A DNA stretch of 64,000 nt, taken from positions 111,820-175,819 of the forward strand of contig BLLL01000007.1 of the NCBI GenBank assembly GCA_013374015.1, written 5' to 3'. Origin of the DNA: Candidatus Desulfovibrio kirbyi. Lineage in GTDB: Bacteria > Desulfobacterota > Desulfovibrionia > Desulfovibrionales > Desulfovibrionaceae. Each line of letters starts with the position of its first letter. Position 1 is the stretch's first letter. Shown here piece by piece: positions 45,459-54,789 of the stretch. A model generated the notes under the pieces. It was not told the origin of the DNA. It did not search any database and was given only the letters and a program-made list of their open reading frames with translations. Both the position numbers and the translations under genes were made by a program.

Positions 45459-45478
45459 TTTACACGTAAGGAGGTTAT

Positions 45479-45841
45479 ATGGGCAAAGACGAAATAGCCT
45501 ATCTTGGTTCCGACACTGTTTACGAAGGCAAGCTTTCCTTCAAGGGCACGGTGCGTATTGAAGGCAAATTTACCGGTGAAATCGTCAGTGACGGTTCCCT
45601 GAATGTGGGCAAGGACGCACAGGTTGACGGCACTCTTCAGGTGGGTGAACTGCTGCTTTCCGGACGCTTTACAGGCGCTGTCGCCGCAAAGCGTCGTATT
45701 GTTGTCTATTCCTCCGGTATTCTGGAAGGGACTGTCCAAACGCCAAATCTGCTCACCGAGGAGGGGGGTATCATCGAAGGGCAGATCACTATGAAAAACA
45801 CGGGAAAAAACAAGGCCACACAAAACGCTGTAACAGCATAA
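45479..45841 (+). CDS. Bactofilin (polymer-forming cytoskeletal protein)
   Basis: A 120-residue bactofilin. The beta-helical core shows the short repeats of the family: LSFKGTVRIEGKFTGEIVSD, LNVGKDAQVDGTLQV, LLLSGRFTGAVAAKRRIVV and SSGILEGTVQTP. Such proteins polymerise without nucleotides and localise wall enzymes. TAAGGAGG precedes the ATG. It is the last member of the shape cluster, ahead of gap. Confidence 0.9.
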   Translation: MGKDEIAYLGSDTVYEGKLSFKGTVRIEGKFTGEIVSDGSLNVGKDAQVDGTLQVGELLLSGRFTGAVAAKRRIVVYSSGILEGTVQTPNLLTEEGGIIEGQITMKNTGKNKATQNAVTA

Positions 45842-45862
45842 CTATTTGAAATGAAAGAAAAT

Positions 45863-46879
45863 ATGAAAAAAGTCAATGTAGCCATCAACGGATTTGGGCG
45901 TATCGGGCGGCAGGTCTTTCGCGCGTTGCACGCGCACTACCGCGACAGGGTGCAGGTAACGGCCATCAACGATCTGCTTGACGCGCAGTCCAATTTTCAC
46001 CTTGCCGAATACGATTCCGTATACGGACGCGGCAATTTGAACGCCAAGGTCAACGGGCAGGAAGTGAGTGTCGGCGACTGGAAAATCCATTGTTTTGCCG
46101 AACGCGACCCCTCCAAACTCGCTTGGGGCAACCACGGTGTGGATATTGTCGTGGAAAGCACGGGCATTTTTCGCACCGCGCCTGAGGCCGGCGTTCATTT
46201 GAAAGGCGGCGCCAAAAAAATTATCATCACCGCGCCTGCCAAGGAAGAGGACATCACCATTGTTATGGGTGTCAATCACGACAAATACGACCCCAGCAAG
46301 CACACCATTGTTTCCAATGCCTCCTGCACCACAAACTGCCTTGCCCCGGTAGCCCTTGTGCTGCAACGTGAATTCGGCATCCAGATCGGCAATATGGTGA
46401 CAATCCATTCCTACACCAACGACCAGCGCATTCTGGACATGGCCCACAAGGACCTACGCCGCGCGCGTGCCGCAGCCTGCAATATCATCCCCACATCCAC
46501 GGGTGCTGCGCAGGCTGTCGCAAAGGTTATTCCGGAACTCAAGGGCAAATTCAGCGGATATTCGTTGCGTGTGCCCACGCCCACAGTTTCCGTGGTAGAT
46601 TTTTGCGGTATCCTGGAAAAACCGACAGACACCGAAACCCTGCTCGGCAAGCTCAAACAGGCCTCTGAAACCAGCCTGAAAGGCATTCTGGAGTACAACG
46701 ACGAGGACCTTGTTTCCATGGACTTCAAGGGAAATCCGCATTCCTCCATCTTGGAAGCGCCCTACACCACAGTGCAGGGCGGCAGGCTTGTCAAGGCGGT
46801 TGCTTGGTACGACAACGAATGGGGCTATTCAAACAGAGTTTGCGATCTGATCTGCCTGATGCGTGAAAAAGGCCTGTAA
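45863..46879 (+). CDS. gap: Glyceraldehyde-3-phosphate dehydrogenase
   Basis: A 338-residue glycolytic/gluconeogenic enzyme. The NAD-binding start is [17 protein letters not shown], the catalytic cysteine lies in [13 protein letters not shown], and [18 protein letters not shown] and [12 protein letters not shown] complete the fold. Asp (NDLLD) after the second strand favours NAD over NADP. The start was set at the second ATG (45863), which has a purine-rich site before it; 45851 is possible. A terminator hairpin follows. Confidence 0.95.
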   Translation: MKKVNVAINGFGRIGRQVFRALHAHYRDRVQVTAINDLLDAQSNFHLAEYDSVYGRGNLNAKVNGQEVSVGDWKIHCFAERDPSKLAWGNHGVDIVVESTGIFRTAPEAGVHLKGGAKKIIITAPAKEEDITIVMGVNHDKYDPSKHTIVSNASCTTNCLAPVALVLQREFGIQIGNMVTIHSYTNDQRILDMAHKDLRRARAAACNIIPTSTGAAQAVAKVIPELKGKFSGYSLRVPTPTVSVVDFCGILEKPTDTETLLGKLKQASETSLKGILEYNDEDLVSMDFKGNPHSSILEAPYTTVQGGRLVKAVAWYDNEWGYSNRVCDLICLMREKGL

Positions 46880-46910
46880 CAATATACGCCCAAATCCGCA
46901 GTATAAACGC

Positions 46911-46946
46911 TCCCCCGTCAGAAACAGTTTTCTGACTGAGGGCGGG
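46911..46946 (+). terminator. Hairpin between convergent gap and gatA
   Basis: GTCAGAAA and TTTCTGAC form an 8-bp inner stem with a 4-nt loop, extended by CCC/GGG. It lies midway between the two convergent stops, so it may serve both directions. The downstream plus-strand sequence is only modestly T-rich. Confidence 0.55.
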
Positions 46947-46955
46947 TTGGCTATT

Positions 46956-48419
46956 TTACAGCGCCGGTCGCCCGACATCGGGCAGGTTTTGCTCCAGCGC
47001 ATGGGCAAGCGCGATCAGCCGAGCCTCGTCAAAGGCGTTTCCGATCAGCTGCATCCCTACCGGCATGTTGCTCTCCTTGCCTAGGCCCACCGGCAGGGAC
47101 AGGCCGGGCAGACCGGCCAAGTTGAGCGAAAGGGTGAAGGCGTCCATAAGATACATGCGCAAAGGGTCAGTTGTGTGACTGCCAAGCTGCCATGCCGTTA
47201 TCGGTGAAACAGGCGCGCAGAGCGCGTCGCACGCGGCAAGGGCAGTCAGATATTCATCCCGCAGCAGACGACGCACCTGAGCGGCCTTGCGGTAGTAGGC
47301 ATCGTAATACCCCGCTGAAAGCACATACGTGCCCAGCATAATTCTGCGTTTGACTTCTTGGCCGAAACCTTCGGAACGGGAGCATTCATAAAGTTCCGCA
47401 AGATCTTTCGTGCTGTTTGCGCGTTTTCCGTAGCGTATGCCGTCAAATCTGGCCAGATTTGAGCTGGCTTCAGCCATCGCGATAATATAATAAGTGGCGA
47501 TGGCGGCCTCCGTATGCGGCAGGCGTACCTCCACCAGTTCCACGCCCAAATTGCGCGCTGTTTTCAGGGCGTCCTCACAAGCGAGACGCACTTCTGCCGA
47601 CAGGCCTTCGTTGTTGAAGAATTCCTTTGGCATGCCGAGGCGTACACCCTTGAGCGCATTTTTGTCCAATCCGGCAGCATAGTCTTCAACAGACAGGAGG
47701 GCGCTTGTTGCGTCGCGCGGGTCGTGTCCGGCAATCACCCTCAGTACGCAGGCGCAGTCTTCCACGGTGCGCGCAAGCGGGCCTATCTGATCAAGCGACG
47801 AGCCGTAGGCAATGAGGCCGTAGCGGGACACGCGCCCGTACGTTGGTTTGATGCCCACACAGCCGCAGAGCGCGGCTGGCTGGCGGATGGAGCCGCCTGT
47901 GTCTGATCCGAGAGAGGCAAAGCATTGCCCTGCCGTTACCGAGGCGGCTGAACCGCCGCTGGAACCGCCTGGGGTTTTTGTTGTGTCTCGGGGATTGCGG
48001 GTTGTCTGATATGCGGAATTTTCCGTTGTGGATCCCATGGCAAATTCGTCAAGATTTGTTTTGCCCAAAAGGACAGCGCCGGCCTTGTGAAGTTTTTCCA
48101 CTGCGAAAGCGTCAAAAAAAGGCGTGTAGCCCTCCAGTATGCGTGAAGCGGCTGTTGTGACGATGCCCTTTGTGGAGAGCGCGTCTTTGACGGTTACAGG
48201 CACGCCCCAGAGGGGCAGTGCCGGATCAGGCCCCGCAGCATCCAGAGAGCGCGCCCGTTGCAACGCGTTTTCGTTATTGACCAGGAGCATCGCTGCAATC
48301 TTCGGTTCTGTTGCCTCAATACGGTTAAGGCATGCCTGTGTTGTTTCCAGAGCGCTGATTTCTTTTTTTTGCAGCGCGTTGGCCACAGCAGTAAGGGAAA
48401 GCGAACAGATGTCCGTCAT
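46956..48419 (-). CDS. gatA: Asp-tRNA(Asn)/Glu-tRNA(Gln) amidotransferase subunit A
   Basis: A 487-residue amidase-signature protein that supplies ammonia for Gln-tRNA(Gln) and/or Asn-tRNA(Asn) formation. The Ser-cisSer-Lys triad regions are visible: [19 protein letters not shown] (Lys), [11 protein letters not shown], and [11 protein letters not shown]. The start at ATG 48419 lies just after the gatC stop; the longer frame into gatC is not used. gatB is not in the window. Confidence 0.93.
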   Translation of the reverse strand: MTDICSLSLTAVANALQKKEISALETTQACLNRIEATEPKIAAMLLVNNENALQRARSLDAAGPDPALPLWGVPVTVKDALSTKGIVTTAASRILEGYTPFFDAFAVEKLHKAGAVLLGKTNLDEFAMGSTTENSAYQTTRNPRDTTKTPGGSSGGSAASVTAGQCFASLGSDTGGSIRQPAALCGCVGIKPTYGRVSRYGLIAYGSSLDQIGPLARTVEDCACVLRVIAGHDPRDATSALLSVEDYAAGLDKNALKGVRLGMPKEFFNNEGLSAEVRLACEDALKTARNLGVELVEVRLPHTEAAIATYYIIAMAEASSNLARFDGIRYGKRANSTKDLAELYECSRSEGFGQEVKRRIMLGTYVLSAGYYDAYYRKAAQVRRLLRDEYLTALAACDALCAPVSPITAWQLGSHTTDPLRMYLMDAFTLSLNLAGLPGLSLPVGLGKESNMPVGMQLIGNAFDEARLIALAHALEQNLPDVGRPAL

Positions 48420-48420
48420 G

Positions 48421-48726
48421 TCAACCTGCCTGGACAATGCACGGCACAACAAAGTATGTGCCGTCCTGCTGTGGCGCGTTTGCCAGAGTTGCGTCACGGG
48501 TGCTCAGGCGCAGCGCGCAGTCTTCCCGCCCTGTCTGCGCGTGCTCGCTGGGGCTGTACAGCGGCTCAACGCCGTCTGTGTCACTGTGGGCAAGCACATC
48601 CATATAGCCCAGAATATCCTGAAATTGGCGGGCAAAGAGTGTCCTTTCCTCACTGCTGATGCTCAGGCGCGAAAGGGCGGCCATGCGGGACACGTCGTCT
48701 TCGGTTATTGTTTTGTCTGTTGTCAT
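48421..48726 (-). CDS. gatC: Asp-tRNA(Asn)/Glu-tRNA(Gln) amidotransferase subunit C
   Basis: A 101-residue GatC, the small subunit that stabilises the GatAB complex. It has the family pattern [32 protein letters not shown] and [18 protein letters not shown]. Its start overlaps the stop of the upstream lipoprotein gene (ATGA) and gatA follows after about 1 nt. Confidence 0.9.
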   Translation of the reverse strand: MTTDKTITEDDVSRMAALSRLSISSEERTLFARQFQDILGYMDVLAHSDTDGVEPLYSPSEHAQTGREDCALRLSTRDATLANAPQQDGTYFVVPCIVQAG

Positions 48727-50081
48727 GGCAGTCCTTGCCGTCTTGCGGCTGGAAAACGCAGTTTGTAGGATGGCTGGGGCGTTGCGCCCAGGGGCAGTAT
48801 GTGTCCTTCTGTCCGGTCGGCGGCTGTCGGCGCGGGCGGATTACCGTTTTCGTCCAGTGGCGGCAGGCCTTGCATACGCAGAGCTGCGCCTTGCAGCACG
48901 GCAATGCGGATTTGCGCAAAGTGCTCGGGGTTGAGCGGCGTCATGCCTGTTGGGGATACCTGAAAGAGAAATAGTTTTTGACGGGCAACGCCGGACAGAT
49001 CCCAGGAGATGGGGGCAATGCTCCACGGCATTTGCGCACAACGCGCGGCGCGGGCTGAGATTTCCAGGGCTGTCAGGCGTGAGGTCAGGTCAAGATTCTT
49101 GGCAAAATACAGGAAATCATAGCCAAGCGCTGTCCAGAAATCATTGTGCACGCCCTGCTGCGCTCTGGCAGCACCGTTCCAAGCGCCGGGGAAGACAGCC
49201 AAGGCGTATTTTTCAGCGTTGGGGATAAGCTTTCCGGAAAGCCCCTGTTCCCAAAGTGTTGTGCCAAGCAGGATCAGACGATCTTCGCCGTTATAGATCA
49301 GGCTTGTTGTCAGCATATCCATGCTTTTCCATGAATCCGGCAAAAACAGCGCTTCAAAGGTTGTCTGCGGGATGGGCGTTTTGCCGCTTGGGAGTATGGG
49401 ATTGACCAGCGGGGCGACAGCAGCAGCCCATGAGGTGACATCGCTTGGCGTATAGGATGCCTTTTGCGACAGCATATTGCGTGCGGCGAGGTTTTGTTCA
49501 AAAAGGTTCGCCATGCGAACGCCGTATGAATCCGAGGGGTAGAAGATTCCAAAAGCGCGGATATTCAGCGTATCTGCGGCAAAGCCTAGAAGGGCGTCAA
49601 TCTGGTCCTGGGGGCCGGGGAAAAAGCGCCACGCTCTTGCGCCTTCATCGCCGTGTTCCAGAGAGGGCAAAAATGTGAAAAAAGTCCGTGTGTCAACAGT
49701 TCCGGTTTGTCGCGCCATAGCGTAATGATTGGCCTGCAACGGCCCCCCTACGACAGCGCATTCCACCGGCAATGCCGCCAGATCGGTAAGCCAGTTTGGG
49801 GATTCGGTACTGATGGTTCTCAAGGAGACCGCCACGCCGTCTTTTTTCATTTCCCGCTGCGCTGTCTGGGCGCCGCGAATGATTTTTGCGGTAATGAGCG
49901 CATAGGGGCCGGATACCGGCAGGAGCAGCGTGACGCAATTTTCGGTGGCAACAGGTTGGGGCGAAGGGTGTTTTTCAGTTCGTTGTGCACCGAAAGGCTG
50001 GCAGCCTGTCAGGGCAAACAGTAGGAGTGTGAGCGCCGGCAGCAGGATGGGCGGATTTTGTATGGTTTTTTTGCGTTTCAT
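48723..50081 (-). CDS. Lipoprotein of the periplasmic-binding/LpoA-like fold
   Basis: A 452-residue lipoprotein with signal peptide and lipobox FALTGC. The mature part resembles type 1 periplasmic-binding proteins and LpoA-like penicillin-binding protein activators (VTLLLPVSGPYALITAKIIR, FGIFYPSDSYGVRMANLFEQ, LGTTLWEQGL). The ligand is unknown. The start was set at ATG 50081, which gives the signal sequence, rather than the upstream in-frame start at 50138. It overlaps gatC, so the cell-envelope gene and the tRNA amidotransferase genes share a transcript. Confidence 0.75.
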   Translation of the reverse strand: MKRKKTIQNPPILLPALTLLLFALTGCQPFGAQRTEKHPSPQPVATENCVTLLLPVSGPYALITAKIIRGAQTAQREMKKDGVAVSLRTISTESPNWLTDLAALPVECAVVGGPLQANHYAMARQTGTVDTRTFFTFLPSLEHGDEGARAWRFFPGPQDQIDALLGFAADTLNIRAFGIFYPSDSYGVRMANLFEQNLAARNMLSQKASYTPSDVTSWAAAVAPLVNPILPSGKTPIPQTTFEALFLPDSWKSMDMLTTSLIYNGEDRLILLGTTLWEQGLSGKLIPNAEKYALAVFPGAWNGAARAQQGVHNDFWTALGYDFLYFAKNLDLTSRLTALEISARAARCAQMPWSIAPISWDLSGVARQKLFLFQVSPTGMTPLNPEHFAQIRIAVLQGAALRMQGLPPLDENGNPPAPTAADRTEGHILPLGATPQPSYKLRFPAARRQGLP

Positions 50082-50172
50082 GCCCCTATTGTATATTGAA
50101 GTTGTAAAAATTTCAACAGGTGGCAGATTGTCCGCCAAGGCAGGTGCATCTTAATTGCGTCTGAAACAGGCG

Positions 50173-50189
50173 TCACCCCCCGAAGGGGT
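50173..50189 (-). terminator. Weak hairpin downstream of dnaK
   Basis: CACCCC/GGGGTG with a CCGAA loop lies between the dnaK stop and the lipoprotein start. On the minus strand a T-rich stretch precedes it rather than follows it, so it is not a canonical terminator. Confidence 0.25.
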
Positions 50190-50239
50190 GCCAAAATAAA
50201 ATGAAAGTTAAAATGCTCTAGTGCGGCGTGTTACTGCGC

Positions 50240-52150
50240 TTATTTTTTTACTTCGGTAAAGTCGGCGTCCACCACATCGTCGTCGTTTGTCGGGCTGCCG
50301 GATTTCTGAGCGTTTTCCGCGTCCTGCGCGGCGGCGCTGGCATTTTGCGCCTGCTGCTGGTAGAGCTGTTCGGCCAGTTTGTGGGAAGCTTTTGCCAGTT
50401 CTTCCGTAGCGGCCTTGACAGCGTCGGTGTCGTCATTTTCCATAACTTTGCGCAGGGCGGCTATTTTGCTTTCAATGTCGCTCTTGAGCGCGGCGTCCGC
50501 CTTGTCGCCCAAATCCGCAAGGGATTTTTCCGTACCGTATATCAAGCTGTCGGCATGGTTGCGCGCTTCAATCAGTTCCTGCTTTTTCTTATCATCGCTG
50601 GAGTGCGCCTCTGCCTCGCGCACAAGACGCTGGATGTCCTGTTCGGAAAGCCCGGAGGAGGCGGTGATTTTGATGGACTGTTCCTTGCCTGTGCCCATGT
50701 CTTTGGCCGAAACATTGACAATGCCGTTGGCGTCAATGTCAAAGGCAACTTCGATCTGTGGTACGCCGCGCGGGGCCGGCGGGATTCCGGTCAGATCAAA
50801 GCGCGCCAGAGTCATGTTGTCGTTCGCCATCGGGCGCTCGCCTTGCAGCACATGTATGGACACGGACGGCTGATTGTCTGCGGCAGTGGTAAATATGTTG
50901 CTTTTGCGGGTCGGGATGGTGGTATTGCGTTCAATAAGGCGCGTCATCACGCCGCCCATTGTTTCAATGCCCAGTGACAGCGGCGTAACGTCAAGCAGGA
51001 GTACGTCTTTGACATCTCCGGCCAGAATGCCTCCCTGAATGGCCGCGCCTCTAGCCACCACTTCATCGGGATTGACAGAGCGGTTCGGCTCCTTGTTAAA
51101 AAATTTGCCCACGCATTGCTGCACCAGCGGCATGCGCGTCATGCCGCCCACCAGAATCACTTCGTCAATCTGGTCCGCGGAAAGGTTGGCGTCTGTAAGG
51201 GCTTTGTTGCAGGGTTCAATAGTGCGTTTTACAAGGTCGCCTACCAGAGATTCCAGTTTTGCCCGCGAGAGTTTGATCAAAAAATGTTTGGGGCCGTTCT
51301 GATCCGCCGTGATAAAGGGCAGATTGACCTCTGTTTCCATGGAGGTGGAAAGGTCTTTTTTGGCCTTTTCCGCCGCTTCTTTCAGGCGCTGCAAGGCCAT
51401 GCTGTCCTTGGACAGATCAATGCCGTTGTCTTTTTTGAATTCGTCCATCAGCCAGTTGATGACGCGCTGGTCAAAGTCTTCACCGCCAAGAAAGGTATCG
51501 CCGTTTGTGGCGCGCACTTCCACAATGTTGTCGCCCACTTCCAGAATGGAAATATCAAACGTGCCTCCGCCAAGGTCAAAAACGGCGATTTTTTCATTTT
51601 TCTTTTTGTCTGAACCATAGGCTAGCGAGGCTGCCGTCGGCTCATTGATGATGCGCTTGACCTCAAGGCCCGCAATGCGGCCCGCGTCCTTGGTGGCCTG
51701 ACGCTGGGCGTCGTTAAAATACGCCGGAACGGTGATGACGGCCTCTGTAACGGGTTCGCCAAGGTATGTTTCCGCGTCCGCTTTGAGTTTGGCAAGGATA
51801 ATGGCCGAAATCTCCGGAGCGCTGTACACGCGGCCATCCGCTTCCACGCCGGCATCATCGTTTGCAGCTTTTGTGATAGTGTATGGTGAATGCTCTTTCC
51901 ATCGGACAATTTCCGCGCTGTCGTGCTTACGGCCCATAAGGCGTTTGATGGCAAAAATTGTGCGCTTGGGGTTGGTGACGGCCTGACGTTTCGCTATTTC
52001 GCCGACCAGCCGTTCCTTGTCTGTAAAGGCCACGACAGAGGGCGTAGTGCGTCCGCCCTCCGGATTTGTAATACATTTTGGATCCTTGCCCTCCATAACG
52101 TAGACGCAGGAGTTTGTAGTGCCAAGGTCAATTCCTATAATTTTAGACAT
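50240..52150 (-). CDS. dnaK: Chaperone DnaK (Hsp70)
   Basis: A 636-residue Hsp70. N-terminal ATPase: [49 protein letters not shown] and [11 protein letters not shown]. The substrate-binding domain starts [17 protein letters not shown], and the tail ends with the charged [12 protein letters not shown] that recruits partners. GGAGG lies 8 nt before the ATG. dnaJ is not adjacent (it lies at 60822) and no grpE is in the window. I saw neither a CIRCE element nor a clear sigma-32 promoter upstream. Confidence 0.97.
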   Translation of the reverse strand: MSKIIGIDLGTTNSCVYVMEGKDPKCITNPEGGRTTPSVVAFTDKERLVGEIAKRQAVTNPKRTIFAIKRLMGRKHDSAEIVRWKEHSPYTITKAANDDAGVEADGRVYSAPEISAIILAKLKADAETYLGEPVTEAVITVPAYFNDAQRQATKDAGRIAGLEVKRIINEPTAASLAYGSDKKKNEKIAVFDLGGGTFDISILEVGDNIVEVRATNGDTFLGGEDFDQRVINWLMDEFKKDNGIDLSKDSMALQRLKEAAEKAKKDLSTSMETEVNLPFITADQNGPKHFLIKLSRAKLESLVGDLVKRTIEPCNKALTDANLSADQIDEVILVGGMTRMPLVQQCVGKFFNKEPNRSVNPDEVVARGAAIQGGILAGDVKDVLLLDVTPLSLGIETMGGVMTRLIERNTTIPTRKSNIFTTAADNQPSVSIHVLQGERPMANDNMTLARFDLTGIPPAPRGVPQIEVAFDIDANGIVNVSAKDMGTGKEQSIKITASSGLSEQDIQRLVREAEAHSSDDKKKQELIEARNHADSLIYGTEKSLADLGDKADAALKSDIESKIAALRKVMENDDTDAVKAATEELAKASHKLAEQLYQQQAQNASAAAQDAENAQKSGSPTNDDDVVDADFTEVKK

Positions 52151-52553
52151 ATATTGTGTCCTCCAAGGAAAATTTTTTAACCGCGCTGAACGCGGGAAAG
52201 CTGCGCGTGTTGACAGTTACAGTGCTTCGCAAGGAATAATTAAGTCTTTCTTTTTCGGCGTCCAGTGTCTGAAAGGCAATTTTTTTTGAAATCCGGAATT
52301 TTTTTGAGCGGGAGCAGGTTTCATACTGCATTCCGTATTGACCACATTTAAGTAATCCAGCATGCTGCCGATAGCAGAGAAGATATGCGCAGTTTTTTAA
52401 TTCAGAATCTGTCCAGCGGGAGAAATCTATTGAGTGATCTTTATCTGTTGCGTTGTTCGCAGTGCTTTTTGTATATGGGCATGGCCTCGCTTGCAGGGCT
52501 GTTTCAGAATGTCAGTCCACTGATCGTGTGCACGTAATCAAGGGCAATGGAGT
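52151..52553. other. Intergenic region between dnaK and tRNA-Leu
   Basis: Holds the dnaK leader on the minus strand, with a small hairpin (CCGCG/CGCGG, 52181-52196) between the promoter area and the ribosome site, and the tRNA-Leu upstream region on the plus strand. A loose promoter-like pair (TTGCGT, 18 nt, TATATG, about 52450-52480) is the only candidate for the tRNA. No gene is seen. Confidence 0.4.
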
Positions 52554-52639
52554 GCGAGAGTGGCGGAACTGGCAGACGCACCGGACTTAGGATCCGGCGC
52601 CAATGCGGCATGGGGGTTCAACTCCCCCCTCTCGCACCA
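52554..52639 (+). tRNA. tRNA-Leu (anticodon UAG)
   Basis: A class II tRNA with a long variable arm. Acceptor stem GCGAGAG/CTCTCGC, anticodon stem CCGGA/TCCGG with loop CTTAGGA (anticodon TAG), variable arm GCGCCAATGCGGC, T-arm GGGGG/CCCCC with loop TTCAACT, discriminator A, and an encoded CCA at 52637-52639. Its 3' half lies opposite the last codons of tyrA. Confidence 0.95.
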
Positions 52640-53390
52640 AATTTGTCCCCCACCACCACTGAACTTTTTCGCATAGCAGGTCAATATCTCCGGCAGCCGC
52701 CAGATTGAGCATCTGTCGGTACAAGCGCACGGCTTCATAGCTGTGCGGGTTGGCTTCAAAAAGTCCGGCAAAAAGGCGCGCGTCTTCAGTAAGCATTTTT
52801 TTTGCGGCCATCCCGCGTCTGTGAAAGGACGGGGTCAGAAAGGGCAAAAGCTCGTCATCGCCTGCCAGCAGGGCAAAATAGGCCAGCGTGGTGATGAAGT
52901 TCATGCCCTGGATACGCGACATGGCCACGTCATGTTTTTTTGCCGTTGTTCTGAAAACACGGCAGCCAATCCTTGTAAAGAAGGTTTCCACCAAAGTGAG
53001 ACTTGCCGCATCCGCAGAGCGACCGGGTACAATCGCTACGGGCAGGTCCGCGTCAGGTTCCGGGGCAGGTCCAAACAGGGGATGTGTGCCGACAACCGGC
53101 CCCTGCCAGCGGCTCTGCATGTGTTGCAGCGGATATTCCTTCACCGAAGTTATGTCCGCAAGCACGACATGAGCGGGCAAATGCGGACATACAGCATCAA
53201 GCGCGCTTTCAAGGACGGCTGCCGGCACGCAAAACAGGACCATACCGGCATGGGCGCACGCCTGTGCCAAAATCTGCGGCGCAAGCGGCGTGTCCACGCC
53301 GGCAACGTCGATGTCCGATTTTTGCGCCCTTTCCAGAAACATCACGCCCATACGACCGCGCGCGCCGATAATGACAGTTTTTTTGTTCAT
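52587..53390 (-). CDS. tyrA: Prephenate dehydrogenase-family protein TyrA
   Basis: A 267-residue enzyme for the tyrosine branch, oxidatively decarboxylating prephenate. The Rossmann start is VIIGARGRMGVMFLERA, followed by ADITSVKEYPLQHM, the substrate motif VGTHPLFGP, and the helical dimer domain (HDVAMSRIQGMNFITTLAYF). The last residues (LVREGGVEPPCRIGAGS) are translated from the antisense of tRNA-Leu, with the stop inside the tRNA gene, so the native 3' end was probably lost. The start ATG 53390 has only a weak ribosome site and follows the aroA stop by 7 nt. Confidence 0.85.
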   Translation of the reverse strand: MNKKTVIIGARGRMGVMFLERAQKSDIDVAGVDTPLAPQILAQACAHAGMVLFCVPAAVLESALDAVCPHLPAHVVLADITSVKEYPLQHMQSRWQGPVVGTHPLFGPAPEPDADLPVAIVPGRSADAASLTLVETFFTRIGCRVFRTTAKKHDVAMSRIQGMNFITTLAYFALLAGDDELLPFLTPSFHRRGMAAKKMLTEDARLFAGLFEANPHSYEAVRLYRQMLNLAAAGDIDLLCEKVQWWWGTNLVREGGVEPPCRIGAGS

Positions 53391-53397
53391 GGTTCTT

Positions 53398-54789
53398 TCA
53401 CGCAAGACGCTGCCAGATGTCCCAGAACGCTGGAAACGATTTTTTCACCACAGCCGGATCGTCAAGGCGCTTGCGCATGTTCCCGGCACCCATCCCCAGC
53501 AGGGCCAGCGACATGGCAATACGGTGGTCGTTGTAAGTATGGAGGGGACTTTCCGGCAGGCGCGGCCGGCCCGGGGCAAGCCCGTGTATGTGCATTCCGT
53601 CTTCATATTCCAGAACCTGAACGCCGCATTTGCGCAACTCGGCAGCCGGCGCGCTGATTCTGTCCGATTCCTTGACTTTGAGATGGGCAACATTGTGTAT
53701 GCGCGTGATTCCGTTGGCAAAGGCGGCAAGCGCGGCAACAGTGGGGACGAGGTCGGGGCAGTTGCCCATGTTGAGATCAGCCCCCTTAAGTTGTGAGGGA
53801 TATACGGTGACACTCTCCGGGGCAACTGTGAAGCGCGCGCCCATGACGCGTAAAATCTCCAGCAGTGCGCGGTCGCCCTGCAATGAGTCTCCGCGCAGAC
53901 CCTGCACCCGCACAGGCTTGCGTCCCACAGCGCCTGCGGCCAGCAGATAGGAAGCTCCGGACCAGTCGCCCTCCACCGTGTGGTTGCCCGCCGTGTAGAG
54001 TTGCGGGGTTACGGTAATCCGCAGGCAGGCGGGCTGCGTCAGTGTTTGCCAAACTTTGTTTTGAAGGGTTTGCCAAGGTTCCTTGGGATGTCGGCGTGTC
54101 TGCACGGTAAAGCTGATGCCGAAATCCGACAGGCAGTGCAGGGTCAGCCCTACATAGGGCCAAGAGACCGTTTTACCGCCCGCAAGTTCCAGACAGAGCG
54201 GCATCGCGGAAAGAGGCGCGGCCAGCAGCAGGCCGGAAAAATACTGGCTGGAAATGTCCATCCTCAGACGTACCACGTCCAGCCCCGGATCAAGCCCGCG
54301 CGCATGCAGCACAAGCGGCGGGCACTCGGGTTTCTGCTCAAAACGTATGCGCGCGCCAAGCTGTGTGAGCGCGGCTGCAAGCTCGCCGATGGGACGTTCG
54401 TGCATACGGGGCGCGCCGTGAATGCGAAAAAAACCCTGCCCGGCGGCCAGCACGGCTGTAAGCAGACGGCAGGTGGTGCCGGATTCGTGTACATCACAGG
54501 AGAGGGGCTGTGTGGCCTCCGCGTTGCCGCGCGGCCCGAAGATCATACCCGTGACTTCCCACCCGCCAATGCTCCCGTGATCTGCCGGCAGAGGACGCAT
54601 GGACGCCCCTGCGGCGCACAAAACAGTGCGCGTGCATTCCAGATCTCGGCTTTCCAGCGTGTTGCGTATCCGCGAAACGCCGTTTGCCAAGGCTGCAGCG
54701 ATAAGATATCTGTGCGAAAGGGATTTTGAAGATGGAGCCTCCAGCGTGATGAACGTATTTTTCGATTCAGTCATCAGCTGTATCTTCAT
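53398..54789 (-). CDS. aroA: 3-phosphoshikimate 1-carboxyvinyltransferase (EPSP synthase)
   Basis: A 463-residue EPSP synthase joining shikimate-3-phosphate and PEP. Visible are EAPSSKSLSHRYLIAAALA at the N-terminus, SGTTCRLLTAVLAAGQG, HGAPRMHERPIGEL, EGDWSGASYLLAAGAV and HNVAHLKVKESDRI. The start overlaps the pheA stop by 4 nt. It is somewhat longer than usual, with an insertion after the phosphate-binding region near residue 75. Confidence 0.92.
   Translation of the reverse strand: MKIQLMTESKNTFITLEAPSSKSLSHRYLIAAALANGVSRIRNTLESRDLECTRTVLCAAGASMRPLPADHGSIGGWEVTGMIFGPRGNAEATQPLSCDVHESGTTCRLLTAVLAAGQGFFRIHGAPRMHERPIGELAAALTQLGARIRFEQKPECPPLVLHARGLDPGLDVVRLRMDISSQYFSGLLLAAPLSAMPLCLELAGGKTVSWPYVGLTLHCLSDFGISFTVQTRRHPKEPWQTLQNKVWQTLTQPACLRITVTPQLYTAGNHTVEGDWSGASYLLAAGAVGRKPVRVQGLRGDSLQGDRALLEILRVMGARFTVAPESVTVYPSQLKGADLNMGNCPDLVPTVAALAAFANGITRIHNVAHLKVKESDRISAPAAELRKCGVQVLEYEDGMHIHGLAPGRPRLPESPLHTYNDHRIAMSLALLGMGAGNMRKRLDDPAVVKKSFPAFWDIWQRLA

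Noticed and set aside
52151..52260. CIRCE element, sigma-32 promoter or ROSE-type thermometer before dnaK
   Set aside because: No TTAGCACTC inverted repeat and no CTTGAA/CCCCAT pair; the CCGCG/CGCGG hairpin does not mask the ribosome site.
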